64,000 nt of DNA from Bradyrhizobium sp. 170. Its GTDB lineage: Bacteria > Pseudomonadota > Alphaproteobacteria > Rhizobiales > Xanthobacteraceae. Of this stretch, positions 18,868 to 27,948 are shown in pieces. Every line of letters starts with the position of its first letter. The stretch's first letter is position 1. The stretch is taken from positions 1,054,001 through 1,118,000 of the forward strand of contig NZ_CP064703.1 in NCBI RefSeq assembly GCF_023101085.1, given 5' to 3'. The notes under the pieces were generated by a model. That model searched no databases, was not told the origin of the DNA, and saw only the letters and a list, made by a program, of their open reading frames with translations. Made by a program: the position numbers and the translations under genes.

Positions 18868-19352
18868 GCCGATCCCTCCGGACGCTCCTTGACGGCGTCG
18901 GTCTGCTGCTTGCGCCACGCAGCCAATCGCGCTGCCAGCGCCGCGTCATTCAGCGCGAGCACGCTTGCCGCAAGCAGCGCGGCGTTGATGGCGCCGGCCT
19001 TGCCGATCGCGAGTGTTCCAACGGGAACGCCGGCCGGCATCTGCACGATCGAGTAAAGTGAATCGAGCCCCGACAGCGCCTTCGATTCGACGGGAACGCC
19101 GAACACCGGCAGTTCCGTCAGCGCCGCCGCCATGCCCGGCAGATGGGCTGCTCCGCCGGCGCCGGCGATGATGACCTTGAAGCCTGCGGCCTTGGCGCCT
19201 TTGGCGAAGGCAAACAGCCGGTCCGGTGTCCGGTGGGCCGAGACGATGCGCTTTTCGCAGTCGATCCCGAGCGCCGTCAGCGTTTCGGCGGCATGGCGCA
19301 TGGTCTCCCAGTCGGACTGGCTGCCCATGATGATGGCGATGGGTGTGGTCAT
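18864..19352 (-). CDS. purE: N5-carboxyaminoimidazole ribonucleotide mutase
   Basis: 162 residues, class I PurE. It moves the carboxyl group of N5-CAIR to give CAIR. Motifs: [12 protein letters not shown] at the N-terminus (phosphate site), SAHRTPDR with the catalytic His, and [11 protein letters not shown]. Full length. The last codons overlap purK by four bases, so purE-purK form one coupled operon. A divergent GGDEF gene lies about 150 bases upstream. Confidence 0.97.
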   Translation of the reverse strand: MTTPIAIIMGSQSDWETMRHAAETLTALGIDCEKRIVSAHRTPDRLFAFAKGAKAAGFKVIIAGAGGAAHLPGMAAALTELPVFGVPVESKALSGLDSLYSIVQMPAGVPVGTLAIGKAGAINAALLAASVLALNDAALAARLAAWRKQQTDAVKERPEGSA

Positions 19353-19503
19353 CTCGTCAATTCTGTTCGGGAATCCAGAAACATAGGCCGATTATAGGGT
19401 CGGCCCGGGGCTCATCCAAGGCGTGGCAAGGGATCAGGAATGGACTATCCTGTCTTGGTGAATCCCGGCAAGCCTTCATAAGCAAGCCTGCACAGGGAAG
19501 GCC

Positions 19504-20187
19504 ATGAAGAAGAAAACCAGGGCGACCGCCTCCAGGGCCGGAAAACGCCCCAAAACCGCGGTTTCCGGGCGAAAAACCGCCCCGCGGCGGTCATCCGCCC
19601 CGGGATCCCGGCCGCCGGCGGTGTCCAACGGCACCAAGGCGACGATTCGCCGGCTGAAGGCGGAACTGGCCCGGACGCAGACGCAGATCGAGGAACTTCA
19701 GGCCTCCGCCGATACCGATTTCCTGCTGGGCATTCCAAACCGGCGCGGCTTCGAGCGCGAACTCAGTCGCGCGATCGCCTACATCAAACGCTATCGCGCC
19801 GGCGGCGCCCTAGTCGTGCTCGATGTCGATCGCTTAAAGCCGATCAACGACGCCTTCGGACACGCCGCAGGCGACCAGGTGCTCAAGGCTATCGTCACGG
19901 CGCTGCTCGCGCAGGTGCGCGCTTCCGACGTGGTCGGCCGGCTGGGCGGCGACGAGTTCGCGCTGCTGTTGTGGAATCTCAGCGAGACCGACGCCAAGGC
20001 AAAGGCAGCCGCGCTGGAGGAGGCGATCGATCGCCTCACCTTCGTGTTCGATGGCCGCACCATTACCGCGGGCGCCTCCGCGGGTGTCTCCATTCTCGAT
20101 ACCCATTCCGAAGCCGGCCGCGCGCTGGAAGCAGCCGACAGCGCCATGTATGTCCGCAAGGCGCTGCGGCGGCATGAGATGTCGTGA
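19504..20187 (+). CDS. GGDEF-domain diguanylate cyclase
   Basis: 227 residues. A basic, disordered N-terminus (1-45) and a short coiled coil (about 46-70) precede a GGDEF domain. The active-site motif GGDEF is at 148-152, and an inhibitory I-site RASD (139-142) lies exactly five residues upstream, so it should make c-di-GMP from GTP under product feedback. No sensor or membrane domain, so control may come through the N-terminal region. A palindromic repeat follows its stop. Confidence 0.92.
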   Translation: MKKKTRATASRAGKRPKTAVSGRKTAPRRSSAPGSRPPAVSNGTKATIRRLKAELARTQTQIEELQASADTDFLLGIPNRRGFERELSRAIAYIKRYRAGGALVVLDVDRLKPINDAFGHAAGDQVLKAIVTALLAQVRASDVVGRLGGDEFALLLWNLSETDAKAKAAALEEAIDRLTFVFDGRTITAGASAGVSILDTHSEAGRALEAADSAMYVRKALRRHEMS

Positions 20188-20195
20188 ATTCGCGC

Positions 20196-20309
20196 GTCGT
20201 CATTGCGGAGCGAAGCAATCCATCGCACGGCATAACGGATAGATGGATTGCTTCGTCCGCTTCGCTCCCTTGCGCAAACGCTTCGCGTTTGTCGCAGGCA
20301 ATGACGACG
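20196..20309. repeat. Palindromic repeat (family 3, CATTGCGnnGCGAAGCAATCC type)
   Basis: Arms starting GTCGTCATTGCGGAGCGAAG and ending GCAGGCAATGACGACG, with internal complementary blocks GCAATCCATC and GATGGATTGC. A second, shorter copy lies at 43454-43536. It fills the junction of two convergent genes and could act as transcription stop or mRNA-end stabiliser. Confidence 0.8.
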
Positions 20310-20561
20310 CTACAACCCGCTAAGGTCATCCGGCACATTGCCGAACTTGCGCAGCAATTTCGCGTCGCCGAATTCGCCGATCATCGGATCGCCGCTGCGG
20401 CTGAAGGCGACGGCGCCGATGCTGCCGGCCATTCGCGACATCGTCTCGGCGCGCCGTAACGCGGTCGTCGGGCTCTGGCATTCTTCCGCGGCTCCCGCCA
20501 TCGGCGTGCCGCTATCATCCTGCAGGAATGGCATTGCGACGTAATATGTGACATCGGCCAT
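20310..20561 (-). CDS. Conserved small protein of unknown function
   Basis: 83 residues from the ATG at 20561 (MADVTYYVAMPFLQDDSG). The pattern, with RRAETMSRMAGSIGAVAFSR and a C-terminal LLRKFGNVPDDLSGL, resembles a small protein I recall as widespread in Bradyrhizobium genomes without a known role. The gene lies 23 bases after the next upstream gene on the same strand, so the two probably form an operon. No signal or membrane segment. Confidence 0.7.
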   Translation of the reverse strand: MADVTYYVAMPFLQDDSGTPMAGAAEECQSPTTALRRAETMSRMAGSIGAVAFSRSGDPMIGEFGDAKLLRKFGNVPDDLSGL

Positions 20562-20584
20562 TGGTTCGCTCCGGTGGTGATTGA

Positions 20585-20797
20585 TCAGGCCGCGTCGCTC
20601 TCCGCATGGGAGGTTCTCGCCGGCACGCAGCCGGCGGCGATGGCCGCCTGCAATTCCTCCAGTTCGGTTTCCAGATACTCGTTCGCCATGATCAGCGCCT
20701 TGATGGTCGAGCGCAGATTGCCGTCGCACATCGCGATGGCTTGATCGCAGGCCTGCTCGTAGCGGCTGTTGTCGGACAGGGGTGAGGTGACGGACAT
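20585..20797 (-). CDS. Small helical protein of unknown function
   Basis: 70 residues, mostly helical: a region around YEQACDQAIAMCDGNLRSTI and then an acidic amphipathic helix (MANEYLETELEELQAAIAAG). No known domain recognised; two Cys and a short coiled coil suggest a small adaptor. Codon use matches the neighbours. Probably in one transcript with the 83-residue gene downstream. Confidence 0.65.
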   Translation of the reverse strand: MSVTSPLSDNSRYEQACDQAIAMCDGNLRSTIKALIMANEYLETELEELQAAIAAGCVPARTSHAESDAA

Positions 20798-21023
20798 GGC
20801 GGGACTCCCGAGGCTGGCGGCAGGACGGCATGTTCTCTTTTTGTTCTCAAGGAGTCAAGCCGCATCCGCCAACCGGAAACCTGTTTTTCGGTCGGCCGTC
20901 CGGCAGGATCTTCGCTACGCCGGGCTGTGTGATGTCGCGGGTTGTGTGGATGTCGGGGAAAAGATCTGCCGGAAGGCGGACGTTTTGGCGAGCCGAATTG
21001 GCCGAACGAGGCAAGCGCAACGA

Positions 21024-21230
21024 TCAGGCGATGATATCAGGCGTGATCTGGTCTTCGATGAAGGCGATGCGGTCGCGCAATTGCAATTTGCGTTTCTTCA
21101 GCCGCTGCAGCCGCAGCAGGTCCGGCGCCGGCGACTGATGCAACGCGTCGATCGCCGCATCGAGATCGCGATGCTCCTGCTGCAGCCGGGCGAGCTCGTT
21201 TTCAAGCTCGCGCTCATCATCGTCGGTCAT
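21024..21230 (-). CDS. DUF465 (YdcH-like) protein, copy 1
   Basis: 68 residues: an acidic N-terminus, then a helical hairpin with the family pattern (LQQEHRDLDAAIDALHQ) and (RLKKRKLQLRDRIAFIEDQI). YdcH-like proteins are small coiled-coil proteins of unknown function, abundant in alphaproteobacteria. A second member lies at 21572, in the opposite orientation, with a double-hairpin repeat between them. Confidence 0.85.
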   Translation of the reverse strand: MTDDDERELENELARLQQEHRDLDAAIDALHQSPAPDLLRLQRLKKRKLQLRDRIAFIEDQITPDIIA

Positions 21231-21275
21231 GGTGTACGTTAGCTGAAAGCATGATGAGGTTGTGAACGGATTATC

Positions 21276-21379
21276 CTAGAGCGTGATGACTTTTCTTCGA
21301 ATTGTCATCCCGCTCTAGCTCTTTGATTTGAGCATGATCTCCGCGCAAACCGGAACGCGTTTGCGCGGAGATCATGCTC
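21276..21379. repeat. Double-hairpin repeat (family 2, GAGCATGATC type)
   Basis: Two adjacent hairpins. The first pairs 21276-21290 (CTAGAGCGTGATGAC) with 21304-21318 with one mismatch. The second is a perfect 20-bp stem, 21330-21349 (GAGCATGATCTCCGCGCAAA) with 21360-21379. Lies between two divergent DUF465 genes. Elements starting GAGCATGATC are common palindromes in rhizobial genomes. Confidence 0.85.
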
Positions 21380-21571
21380 AAGGCTGGCAGTGAATATCGT
21401 CCCTGCGAGGCTGGTCCGCAAGCTGACCGGGTTCCCATACTCACGATTGGTTACAGATAAATCCGAAAATATGACAGGCGCGATTCTGGATACCCATCGA
21501 CAGATTCGTCGTCTGGTGTACACTCCCGCGTCCGGATCGAATCTGAGGTTCAACCACCGAGGAGATTTCGT

Positions 21572-21757
21572 ATGGCACTACAGGCGCATCTTGTTGAACT
21601 TGAACGTAAACACAAGATTCTCGAGAATGAATTGCACGAAGCGCTCGTGCACCTTTCCACAGACGACCTGCAAATTGTCGAGTTGAAGCGCCGCAAGTTG
21701 ATGGTCAAGGATGAGATTGAGCGGTTGAAGCATACCGCCAGCGAAACTCTCCACTAA
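21572..21757 (+). CDS. DUF465 (YdcH-like) protein, copy 2
   Basis: 61 residues, MALQAHLVELERKHKILENE then LKRRKLMVKDEIERLKH: the two-helix coiled coil of DUF465. The two copies share the family layout but only weak sequence identity, so they are old paralogues rather than a recent duplication. GGAG at 21561-21564 lies seven bases before the start. Function unknown; possibly a small adaptor. Confidence 0.88.
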   Translation: MALQAHLVELERKHKILENELHEALVHLSTDDLQIVELKRRKLMVKDEIERLKHTASETLH

Positions 21758-21783
21758 CAGTCCCAGCAAAAGTATCGAAAGTC

Positions 21784-21831
21784 CCCACACGGCCGGATGG
21801 GCGCCGATGCGCTCATCCGCCCGCATGTGGG
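21784..21831. terminator. Two-tier hairpin between convergent genes
   Basis: Outer arms CCCACA (21784-21789) and TGTGGG (21826-21831) enclose an inner stem GGATG-G-GCGC / GCGC-T-CATCC (21795-21818). It lies 27 bases after the DUF465 stop and just before the end of the oxidoreductase gene, so it may end both transcripts. No T-run, so it may be an RNA-end structure rather than a classical terminator. Confidence 0.5.
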
Positions 21832-21836
21832 CTCTG

Positions 21837-22940
21837 TCAAAGCTCCACCAGCGCGCCGACATGATCGGCGATCGCGAGCGATGACGTCAGTCCCGGCGAT
21901 TCGATACCGAACAGATTGATCAGCCCGGCGACGCCGTGATCGGCTGGGCCCTGGATCAGAAAATCCTGCGTGGCAACTGCCGGCGGCACGATCTTCGGCC
22001 GGATTCCGGAATAGCTCGGCATCAGTGCGCCGTCCGGCAGCGTCGGCCAGTAGCGCCGGATCGCGGGGTAGAATCGCTCGGCACGAGCAGGATCCACCGC
22101 ATAGTCGATGCTCTCGATCCATTCCACGTCGGGGCCGAAACGAGCCTGTCCCGCCATGTCGAGCGTCAGGTGCACGCCCAGCCCGCCGGGCTCCGGCACC
22201 GGATAGATCAGGTGTGAAAACGGGGCCCGCGCGCTGCAACTGAAATAATTGCCCTTGGCCAGATAGGCGCAGGGGATCAGCCCGACCGGCATGCCTTCGA
22301 TGCTGCGCGCCACTGCGGGCGCGCTTAAGCCCGCCGTGTTGACGAGCAGGTTGCATGCAAGCGTCATCGGCGCGTCACCGCCGGCTTCGATTTCGATCCG
22401 GCCGCCACCGGCCCGGGCGCGCAACAGCGGCGTGTGGAACGCATAGGCCGCGCCCGCTTCCTCCGCGTCGCCCCGCAGCGCCAGCATGTAGGCGTGGCTG
22501 TCGATGATGCCGGTGGTGGGCGAGAGCAGGGCCGCATCGCAGTTGAGCGCCGGCTCCAGCGCGCGCGCGGCCTCGCCCGTCAGCAACTGCAGATCGTCGA
22601 CGCCATTGGCTTCGGCATGCGCGCGGATCGACTGCAGCTTTTCGGTTTCGCCTGGTGTCGTCGCCACGATCAGCTTGCCGCAATTGCGATGGGGAATGCC
22701 GTGGTCGCGGCAATACTGGTAGAGGGCGCGCTTGCCGCTCACGCACATCTGCGCCATCAGGCTGCCGGCGCGGTAGTAGATACCGGCGTGAATCACCTCG
22801 CTGTTGCGGGAGGAGGTGATGGTACCGATGCCCTCAGCGGCCTCGAGCACGATCACTTCGCGGCCCGCCTGGGCCAGCCGCCGTGCGATCGCGAGCCCGA
22901 TCACTCCCGCTCCGATGACGACGCAATCGACCTTGTCCAT
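21837..22940 (-). CDS. FAD-dependent oxidoreductase, L-2-hydroxyglutarate oxidase type
   Basis: 367 residues from the ATG at 22940 ([20 protein letters not shown]), an FAD-binding Rossmann start. The next segment [20 protein letters not shown] is diagnostic of the LhgO/L2HGDH branch of the DAO superfamily, and the C-terminus [18 protein letters not shown] closes the FAD site. It probably oxidises L-2-hydroxyglutarate or a related 2-hydroxyacid and feeds electrons to the membrane. An in-frame start 84 bases upstream lacks support. Confidence 0.9.
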   Translation of the reverse strand: MDKVDCVVIGAGVIGLAIARRLAQAGREVIVLEAAEGIGTITSSRNSEVIHAGIYYRAGSLMAQMCVSGKRALYQYCRDHGIPHRNCGKLIVATTPGETEKLQSIRAHAEANGVDDLQLLTGEAARALEPALNCDAALLSPTTGIIDSHAYMLALRGDAEEAGAAYAFHTPLLRARAGGGRIEIEAGGDAPMTLACNLLVNTAGLSAPAVARSIEGMPVGLIPCAYLAKGNYFSCSARAPFSHLIYPVPEPGGLGVHLTLDMAGQARFGPDVEWIESIDYAVDPARAERFYPAIRRYWPTLPDGALMPSYSGIRPKIVPPAVATQDFLIQGPADHGVAGLINLFGIESPGLTSSLAIADHVGALVEL

Positions 22941-23198
22941 GTCAGCTTCGGACCTGGGAATCTGGCGTGGAAATCGGCGCCTGCCACGCCCGGCAATCAT
23001 CGTTTCGTCCGCCCGAGCAGTCAAACAACCCGTTGGTTTGCCTCGAAATACGCCGCGAACGCAGTCCCGTTAGTGAAGCATTAATCATGTCAGGCCAATT
23101 GCCGTAATTTGGGTCATATTTTAGAATTGTACGGGTAGTCATTTACCCGATCCAAACCCGTCAAGCCAGACACTCCGCCCGCAAACCTTGGGTGGGTA

Positions 23199-25901
23199 AT
23201 GGCTGACAGGAACCGGCAGGCAGGACGGAAGAATTTGATTCCGGCGCAGGCCCTCGTCTGTCTGCTCGCCATGGCTGCGCCGTGCGGACTTGCGTGGGCC
23301 GCGGCTTCCGCGGGCTTTGCGCCGGCGAGCTATATCGGCGAATTCGATCCCAATCAGGTGTGGGAACTGCTGCTCGGGGGGATCGCCGTCGTTTCCTTCC
23401 TGGTTGCGATCGGGATCTGGATACTGGCGGCGTTGCGCGGGGCCAAGAGCGCACAATTGCAGCGCAGCGCATTCATCGGCTCGGCGCTCAACACGCTCAA
23501 CCAGGGCGTGATGATAACCAACGCGCAAAACCGCGTGGTCTTCTGCAACGACCGCTTTCTCGAAATGTACGGGCTCAGCCGCGCCGAGATTTCGAGCTCG
23601 ATGACCGGCCGCCAACTGGCCGAACTGCGTCTCGCACGCGGCCTGATCAATCTTACCGTCGACGAGTTCAGCAAGCTTGCCCGCCGCCCGGAAGGCGTCG
23701 TCACCGAACTGCCGGGCGGGCGATCGGTGCTTTCGAAGATCTTCCGCCTGCCCAATGGCGGGACGATCGGAACGCATGAGGATTGCACCGAGCAGCGCCA
23801 GCTGTCGCGCAAACTGGCATCGACCACCAAATTTCTGGAATCGGTGCTCGACAACGTTCCGGTCTGCGTCGCCGCCAAGAACATCGAGGACGGCCGCTAT
23901 ATCTTCGTCAACCGCGCGTTCGAGCGATTCTCGCGCTTCTCACGCGATCACATCATCGGCAAGCGCGCCGACGAAATCTTCCGGCCCGAAACCGCGAAGA
24001 GCATCGAGACGGCGGACCAGGCGGCGGTAACGGCGCCGGAAGGCTATCACCGCGGCGAATATTTCGTCGAACGGGGCGACGACAGGCGCGTTCTCTCCTC
24101 CAACCGCGTGGTCGCGCGCAACGAGAACAACAAGCCGGAATTCCTGATCGCGCTGTTCGATGACGTCACCGACCGGCGGTCGCTGTCGCGCGAACTCGAA
24201 AACACCAAGAAGTTCCTCGAACTGGTGGTCGACAACATCCCGGTGTCGCTGATCGTGGAGCGCGTCAGCGACGGGCGGTATCTGCTCGCCAACCGCAGCG
24301 CCGAGACAATTCTCAATCGCCGCCGCGAGGATGCCACCGGCCTGACCGCCGCCGACATCTTCAATCCGCGCGAAGCCAAGCTGATCATCGCGCGCGACGA
24401 GGCCGCGATCAAGAAGCGCGGCCTGCTCACCGAAGAGCACCCGATCTCCACCAAGGATGGACTGCGGCTGTTCCTGACCCGCCGCATGACTGTTCTCGAC
24501 GAGGCCGGCGAGCCGCAATATCTGATCAAGACCCACGAGGACGTCACCGACCGCCGTCAGACCGAATCGCGGATGGCGCACATGGCCTATCATGACGGCC
24601 TGACCGATCTGCCGAACCGCGCCGCCTTCCTGCAGGCGCTGGCGCAGATGATCGAGGCCTGCGCCGGCACCGACGAGGAATTCGCGGTGCTGTGCGTCGA
24701 CCTCGATGGCTTGAAGGAAATCAACGACGTGTTCGGCCATGGGATGGGCGACAAGCTCCTGATCGAGGTCGCGGGCCGCATCCAGGCTTCCGCCCGTGGC
24801 GGCGTGGTAGCCCGGCTCTCCGGCGACGAGTTCGGCCTGATCATCGACGGCAAGCAGCCTGAGGCCGGCAAGGCGCTGGCCGAACAGCTCGCGCAAGCCC
24901 TGTCGGACGAATTCCTGATCGACGGCAAGTCGGTGCGCACCGGGGTCACCACCGGCATCTCGGTATTTCCGCATCACGGCGCGGACGCGGCTTCGCTGCT
25001 GGCCAATTCCGGCGCGGCGCTGTTCCGCGCCAAGCAGAAGTCGCGCGGCTCGATCAGCATTTTCGCGCCCGAGATGGACCAGCAGATCCGCGACCGCCGC
25101 GTGCTGCATCAGGACCTCTCGATGGCGATCAGGAACGGCGAATTGTCGTTGTACTATCAGCCGCAGGCCGCGTCGGGCGCAACAGTCGCCGCCAGCAAGA
25201 TCATCGGCTTCGAGGCGCTGGCGCGCTGGATGCATCCGGTGCGCGGCTTCGTGTCGCCGGGCGAGTTCATCCCGCTGGCGGAAGAAAGCGGCCTGATCGT
25301 CGAAATGGGCGTCTGGATCCTGCGCGAAGCCTGTCGCGAGGCCGCCTCCTGGCCGGTACCGATGCAGATCGCCGTCAACCTGTCGCCGGCGCAGTTCATG
25401 CGCGGCGACGTGGTCAGCCTGGTGCATTCGATCCTGCTCGAAACCGGCCTGGCTCCCGACCGGCTCGAGCTTGAAATCACGGAAGGCGTGCTGATCGAGG
25501 ATTTCGATCGCGGCCTTGCGCTGCTGCGGCGGCTGAAGGCGCTCGGCGTCCGCATCTCGATGGACGATTTCGGTTCCGGCTACTCCTCGCTGAGCTATCT
25601 GCAGGCGTTCCCGTTCGACAAGATCAAGATCGACCGCGCCTTTGTCATGAACCTCGGGCGCAACCCGCAATCGGCGGCGATCGTGCGCGCCGTCATCGAC
25701 CTCGGCCACGGCCTCGAAATGTCGATTGTTGCCGAGGGCGTCGAGACCCAGGAACAGCTCAGCTTCCTGTCGGAAGAGGGATGCGACGCGGTGCAGGGCT
25801 ATTTCCTCGGCAAGCCCCTGCCGATCGGGCAATACGACGCGCTGGTCGGCCGCAGTGCCGCAAACGACGTCGAAACGGCGCGCAAGCTCGCCAGCGCCTG
25901 A
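23199..25901 (+). CDS. PAS-PAS-PAS-GGDEF-EAL signalling protein
   Basis: 900 residues. Signal-like hydrophobic stretch at about 16-36, a second membrane helix at about 56-78, then three PAS domains (about 95-205, 215-330, 340-455), a GGDEF domain (about 460-620) and an EAL domain (about 640-885). The cyclase motif is SGDEF (541-545) and no I-site Arg-x-x-Asp is found five residues before it. EAL motif at 672-674, and DDFGSGYSSL and later acidic residues are intact, so c-di-GMP hydrolysis is likely; cyclase activity is less certain. Confidence 0.94.
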   Translation: MADRNRQAGRKNLIPAQALVCLLAMAAPCGLAWAAASAGFAPASYIGEFDPNQVWELLLGGIAVVSFLVAIGIWILAALRGAKSAQLQRSAFIGSALNTLNQGVMITNAQNRVVFCNDRFLEMYGLSRAEISSSMTGRQLAELRLARGLINLTVDEFSKLARRPEGVVTELPGGRSVLSKIFRLPNGGTIGTHEDCTEQRQLSRKLASTTKFLESVLDNVPVCVAAKNIEDGRYIFVNRAFERFSRFSRDHIIGKRADEIFRPETAKSIETADQAAVTAPEGYHRGEYFVERGDDRRVLSSNRVVARNENNKPEFLIALFDDVTDRRSLSRELENTKKFLELVVDNIPVSLIVERVSDGRYLLANRSAETILNRRREDATGLTAADIFNPREAKLIIARDEAAIKKRGLLTEEHPISTKDGLRLFLTRRMTVLDEAGEPQYLIKTHEDVTDRRQTESRMAHMAYHDGLTDLPNRAAFLQALAQMIEACAGTDEEFAVLCVDLDGLKEINDVFGHGMGDKLLIEVAGRIQASARGGVVARLSGDEFGLIIDGKQPEAGKALAEQLAQALSDEFLIDGKSVRTGVTTGISVFPHHGADAASLLANSGAALFRAKQKSRGSISIFAPEMDQQIRDRRVLHQDLSMAIRNGELSLYYQPQAASGATVAASKIIGFEALARWMHPVRGFVSPGEFIPLAEESGLIVEMGVWILREACREAASWPVPMQIAVNLSPAQFMRGDVVSLVHSILLETGLAPDRLELEITEGVLIEDFDRGLALLRRLKALGVRISMDDFGSGYSSLSYLQAFPFDKIKIDRAFVMNLGRNPQSAAIVRAVIDLGHGLEMSIVAEGVETQEQLSFLSEEGCDAVQGYFLGKPLPIGQYDALVGRSAANDVETARKLASA

Positions 25902-26003
25902 TTTCGCGAAAGCGCGTTGCGCTGCATCGGATGCAAGGCCCGGAGATGCGAAGGCATGCCTGACCTCGAGCTCTTCGCGATTTGATTTCGACGGGACCTT
26001 GGC

Positions 26004-26032
26004 TTGCCTTCCCTCGAGGGCCCGGCTATTTT
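26004..26032 (+). promoter_or_regulatory. Candidate promoter of the ABC-F leader
   Basis: TTGCCT (26004-26009), a 17-base spacer and TATTTT (26027-26032). A start near 26039 would give a leader of about 270 bases before the ABC-F start codon. Box matches are moderate. Confidence 0.35.
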
Positions 26033-26068
26033 GGCTCGATAGCTGATCGAGATAGGGAGGGCTGCGCG

Positions 26069-26140
26069 GTGACGACATTTTTGCGGCACTATCGCCAGCT
26101 CGGCCCTGTCAACGCCCTGCAAATGAGTTTGCAGGGCTGA
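26069..26140 (+). CDS. Possible 23-residue leader peptide of the ABC-F gene
   Basis: A short frame from GTG at 26069 to TGA at 26138-26140. AGGGAGG at 26054-26060 lies eight bases before the GTG, a very good ribosome binding site. The last codons (NALQMSLQG) are encoded by the first hairpin of the leader, so a ribosome stalling here would disrupt that stem. Small size means it could be chance, but the combination of site, spacing and hairpins is suggestive. Confidence 0.4.
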   Translation: MTTFLRHYRQLGPVNALQMSLQG

Positions 26141-26309
26141 CCAGAGACTTTTCCGAGAATCTCTTCCTGGTCTGCCCCGTGGCAATGCGGCGTCGAACGT
26201 CTGATCGTTCGCGACCGCATTTTGTAGCTCGCCGCGCTCCAACACGAACATCCGATGACGGCTGCATGCCCCGGACGCCGTGTTTGGCCGGCAAGACCCG
26301 GAAACGATC

Positions 26310-27836
26310 ATGACCCTTATCAATATTCGCAATCTTGGCGTGACGCTGAACGCGCCGCTGTTTTCCCGACTGGACCTTTCCGTCAATCCCGGTGACCGCA
26401 TCGGGCTCGTCGCAGCCAATGGACGCGGCAAGACCACGCTGCTGCGCTGTATTGCAGGCATGGCGGAGCCGAGCGATGGCGAGATCACCCGGTCGCGCGG
26501 GCTGACCATCGGCTATGTCGAGCAGGATGTACCGTCCGCGCTCGCGGATATGCCGTTTTATGCGGCGGTGCTCGACATGCTTCCCGTCGAACGACGGGCA
26601 AGTGAAAGCTGGAGGGTCGACGTTGCCCTGGAATCGCTTGAGGTGCCCGAGGCGCTGCGACAGAGGCCGCTGAAGCAGCTGAGCGGCGGCTGGCAGCGGT
26701 TTGCCATGCTTGCCCGCATCGTGGTGGCCGACGCCGACGTATTGCTGCTCGACGAGCCGACCAACCATTTGGACCTCGCCAGGATTTGTCAGCTTGAAGC
26801 CTGGCTGAACGCGCTGCCACGGGAAATGCCGGTCGTCATATCGAGCCATGACCGCGCCTTTCTCGACGCAACCACGAACCGCACGGTATTTTTGCGACCC
26901 GGGCGGTCGCAGATATTTTCGTTGCCCTATACGCAGGCTCGCGCTGCGCTGGGCGAGGTGGATGCCTCGGATGAGCGGCGTTACCGGCGTGACCTGAAGG
27001 CTGCCGGGCAGCTTCGTCAGCACGCTGCAAAGCTCAACAATATCGGCGTCAATTCCGGCAGCGATCTTCTGTTGCAGAAGACGAAGCAGCTGAAGCAGCG
27101 GGCCGAGAAGCTGGAAGATGCGGCAAAGCCCGCCCACCTCGAGCGATCCGCCGGGACGATCAAGCTCGCCAACCGCGGAACGCACGCCAAGGTTCTGATT
27201 GCGCTGGACGATGCCGCCGTCGCTACCCCCGACGGCAGGTTGCTGTTCAAGACCGGCAAGCAGTTCATCTGCAAGGGAGACCGGATCGTGCTGCTGGGGC
27301 CGAACGGGGCAGGCAAGACCCGGTTCGTGGCGATGCTGCGTCAAGCGATCGAAAACCCGGAAGCCACGCAGGCCGGCATCAAGGTCTCGCAGTCGCTCGC
27401 CCTCGGCTATTGTGAACAGAATCTTGCCGATCTTGCCGATGCTGACACGCCGATGCACACGATCGTCAGCCGTTTCGAGGTTGGCGATCAGCGTGCGCGC
27501 GCGTTGCTCGCCGGCTCCGGCCTGTCGGTTGCGATGCAAACCCGTCCGATCGGCCGGCTTTCCGGCGGACAGAAGGCGCGTCTCGGTATGCTTTTGCTGC
27601 GGCTCGCCGAGCCAAACTTCTATCTGCTCGATGAGCCTACCAACCACCTGGATATCGAGGGGCAGGAAGCGCTGGAAGACGAATTACTGGAGCATCAGGC
27701 AAGCTGCGTGCTGGTTTCACACGACCGCAACTTCGTACGAACGGTGGGAAGCCGGTTCTGGCTGATCGAAAGGAAGAGGCTGGTGGAACTGGAAGGACCG
27801 GAGCGCTTCTTCGCATCGATCGGTGCAACGAGCTAA
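26310..27836 (+). CDS. ABC-F family ATPase (ribosome-associated type)
   Basis: 508 residues from ATG 26310, with two ABC cassettes and no membrane segment. First cassette: Walker A AANGRGKTTLL, signature LSGGWQRFAMLARIV, Walker B VLLLDEPTNHLD. Second: GPNGAGKT, LSGGQKARLGMLLL, FYLLDEPTNHLD. The inter-domain linker around residues 215-290 is charged and helical, as in ABC-F factors that enter the ribosomal E site. Members either help translation or protect ribosomes from antibiotics; the leader and hairpins upstream are reminiscent of the latter. The substrate cannot be assigned. Confidence 0.92.
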   Translation: MTLINIRNLGVTLNAPLFSRLDLSVNPGDRIGLVAANGRGKTTLLRCIAGMAEPSDGEITRSRGLTIGYVEQDVPSALADMPFYAAVLDMLPVERRASESWRVDVALESLEVPEALRQRPLKQLSGGWQRFAMLARIVVADADVLLLDEPTNHLDLARICQLEAWLNALPREMPVVISSHDRAFLDATTNRTVFLRPGRSQIFSLPYTQARAALGEVDASDERRYRRDLKAAGQLRQHAAKLNNIGVNSGSDLLLQKTKQLKQRAEKLEDAAKPAHLERSAGTIKLANRGTHAKVLIALDDAAVATPDGRLLFKTGKQFICKGDRIVLLGPNGAGKTRFVAMLRQAIENPEATQAGIKVSQSLALGYCEQNLADLADADTPMHTIVSRFEVGDQRARALLAGSGLSVAMQTRPIGRLSGGQKARLGMLLLRLAEPNFYLLDEPTNHLDIEGQEALEDELLEHQASCVLVSHDRNFVRTVGSRFWLIERKRLVELEGPERFFASIGATS

Positions 27837-27948
27837 AGCGGCGGTTGCCGGTTCTTGTCCGGACTGATTCATTTCCGGGAGCGACATCCACTTTTGGCCA
27901 TCATGCCCTAGTGTAGTGAGGTCAGATTCTCACCAGTAGCCCTTGCGT

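Larger units (their letters stand above)
25902..26309 (+). other. Long 5' leader of the ABC-F gene
   Basis: 408 bases without a standard gene. It holds a promoter-like pair (26004-26032), a 23-codon leader frame (26069-26140) and three hairpins: 26114-26137 (perfect 10-bp stem inside the leader frame), 26139-26172 (GACCAG/CTGGTC arms) and 26186-26219 (14-base arms with mismatches, followed by ATTTTG). The layout is that of translation-dependent attenuation, but no mutually exclusive pairing has been demonstrated. Confidence 0.45.

Noticed and set aside
23940..26078. 712-codon minus-strand frame opposite the GGDEF-EAL gene
   Set aside because: Mirror of a certain gene; Arg/Gly/Asp/His-rich translation with no domains.
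26109..27647. 512-codon minus-strand frame opposite the ABC-F gene
   Set aside because: Shadow of an intact ABC-F gene with all ATPase motifs.
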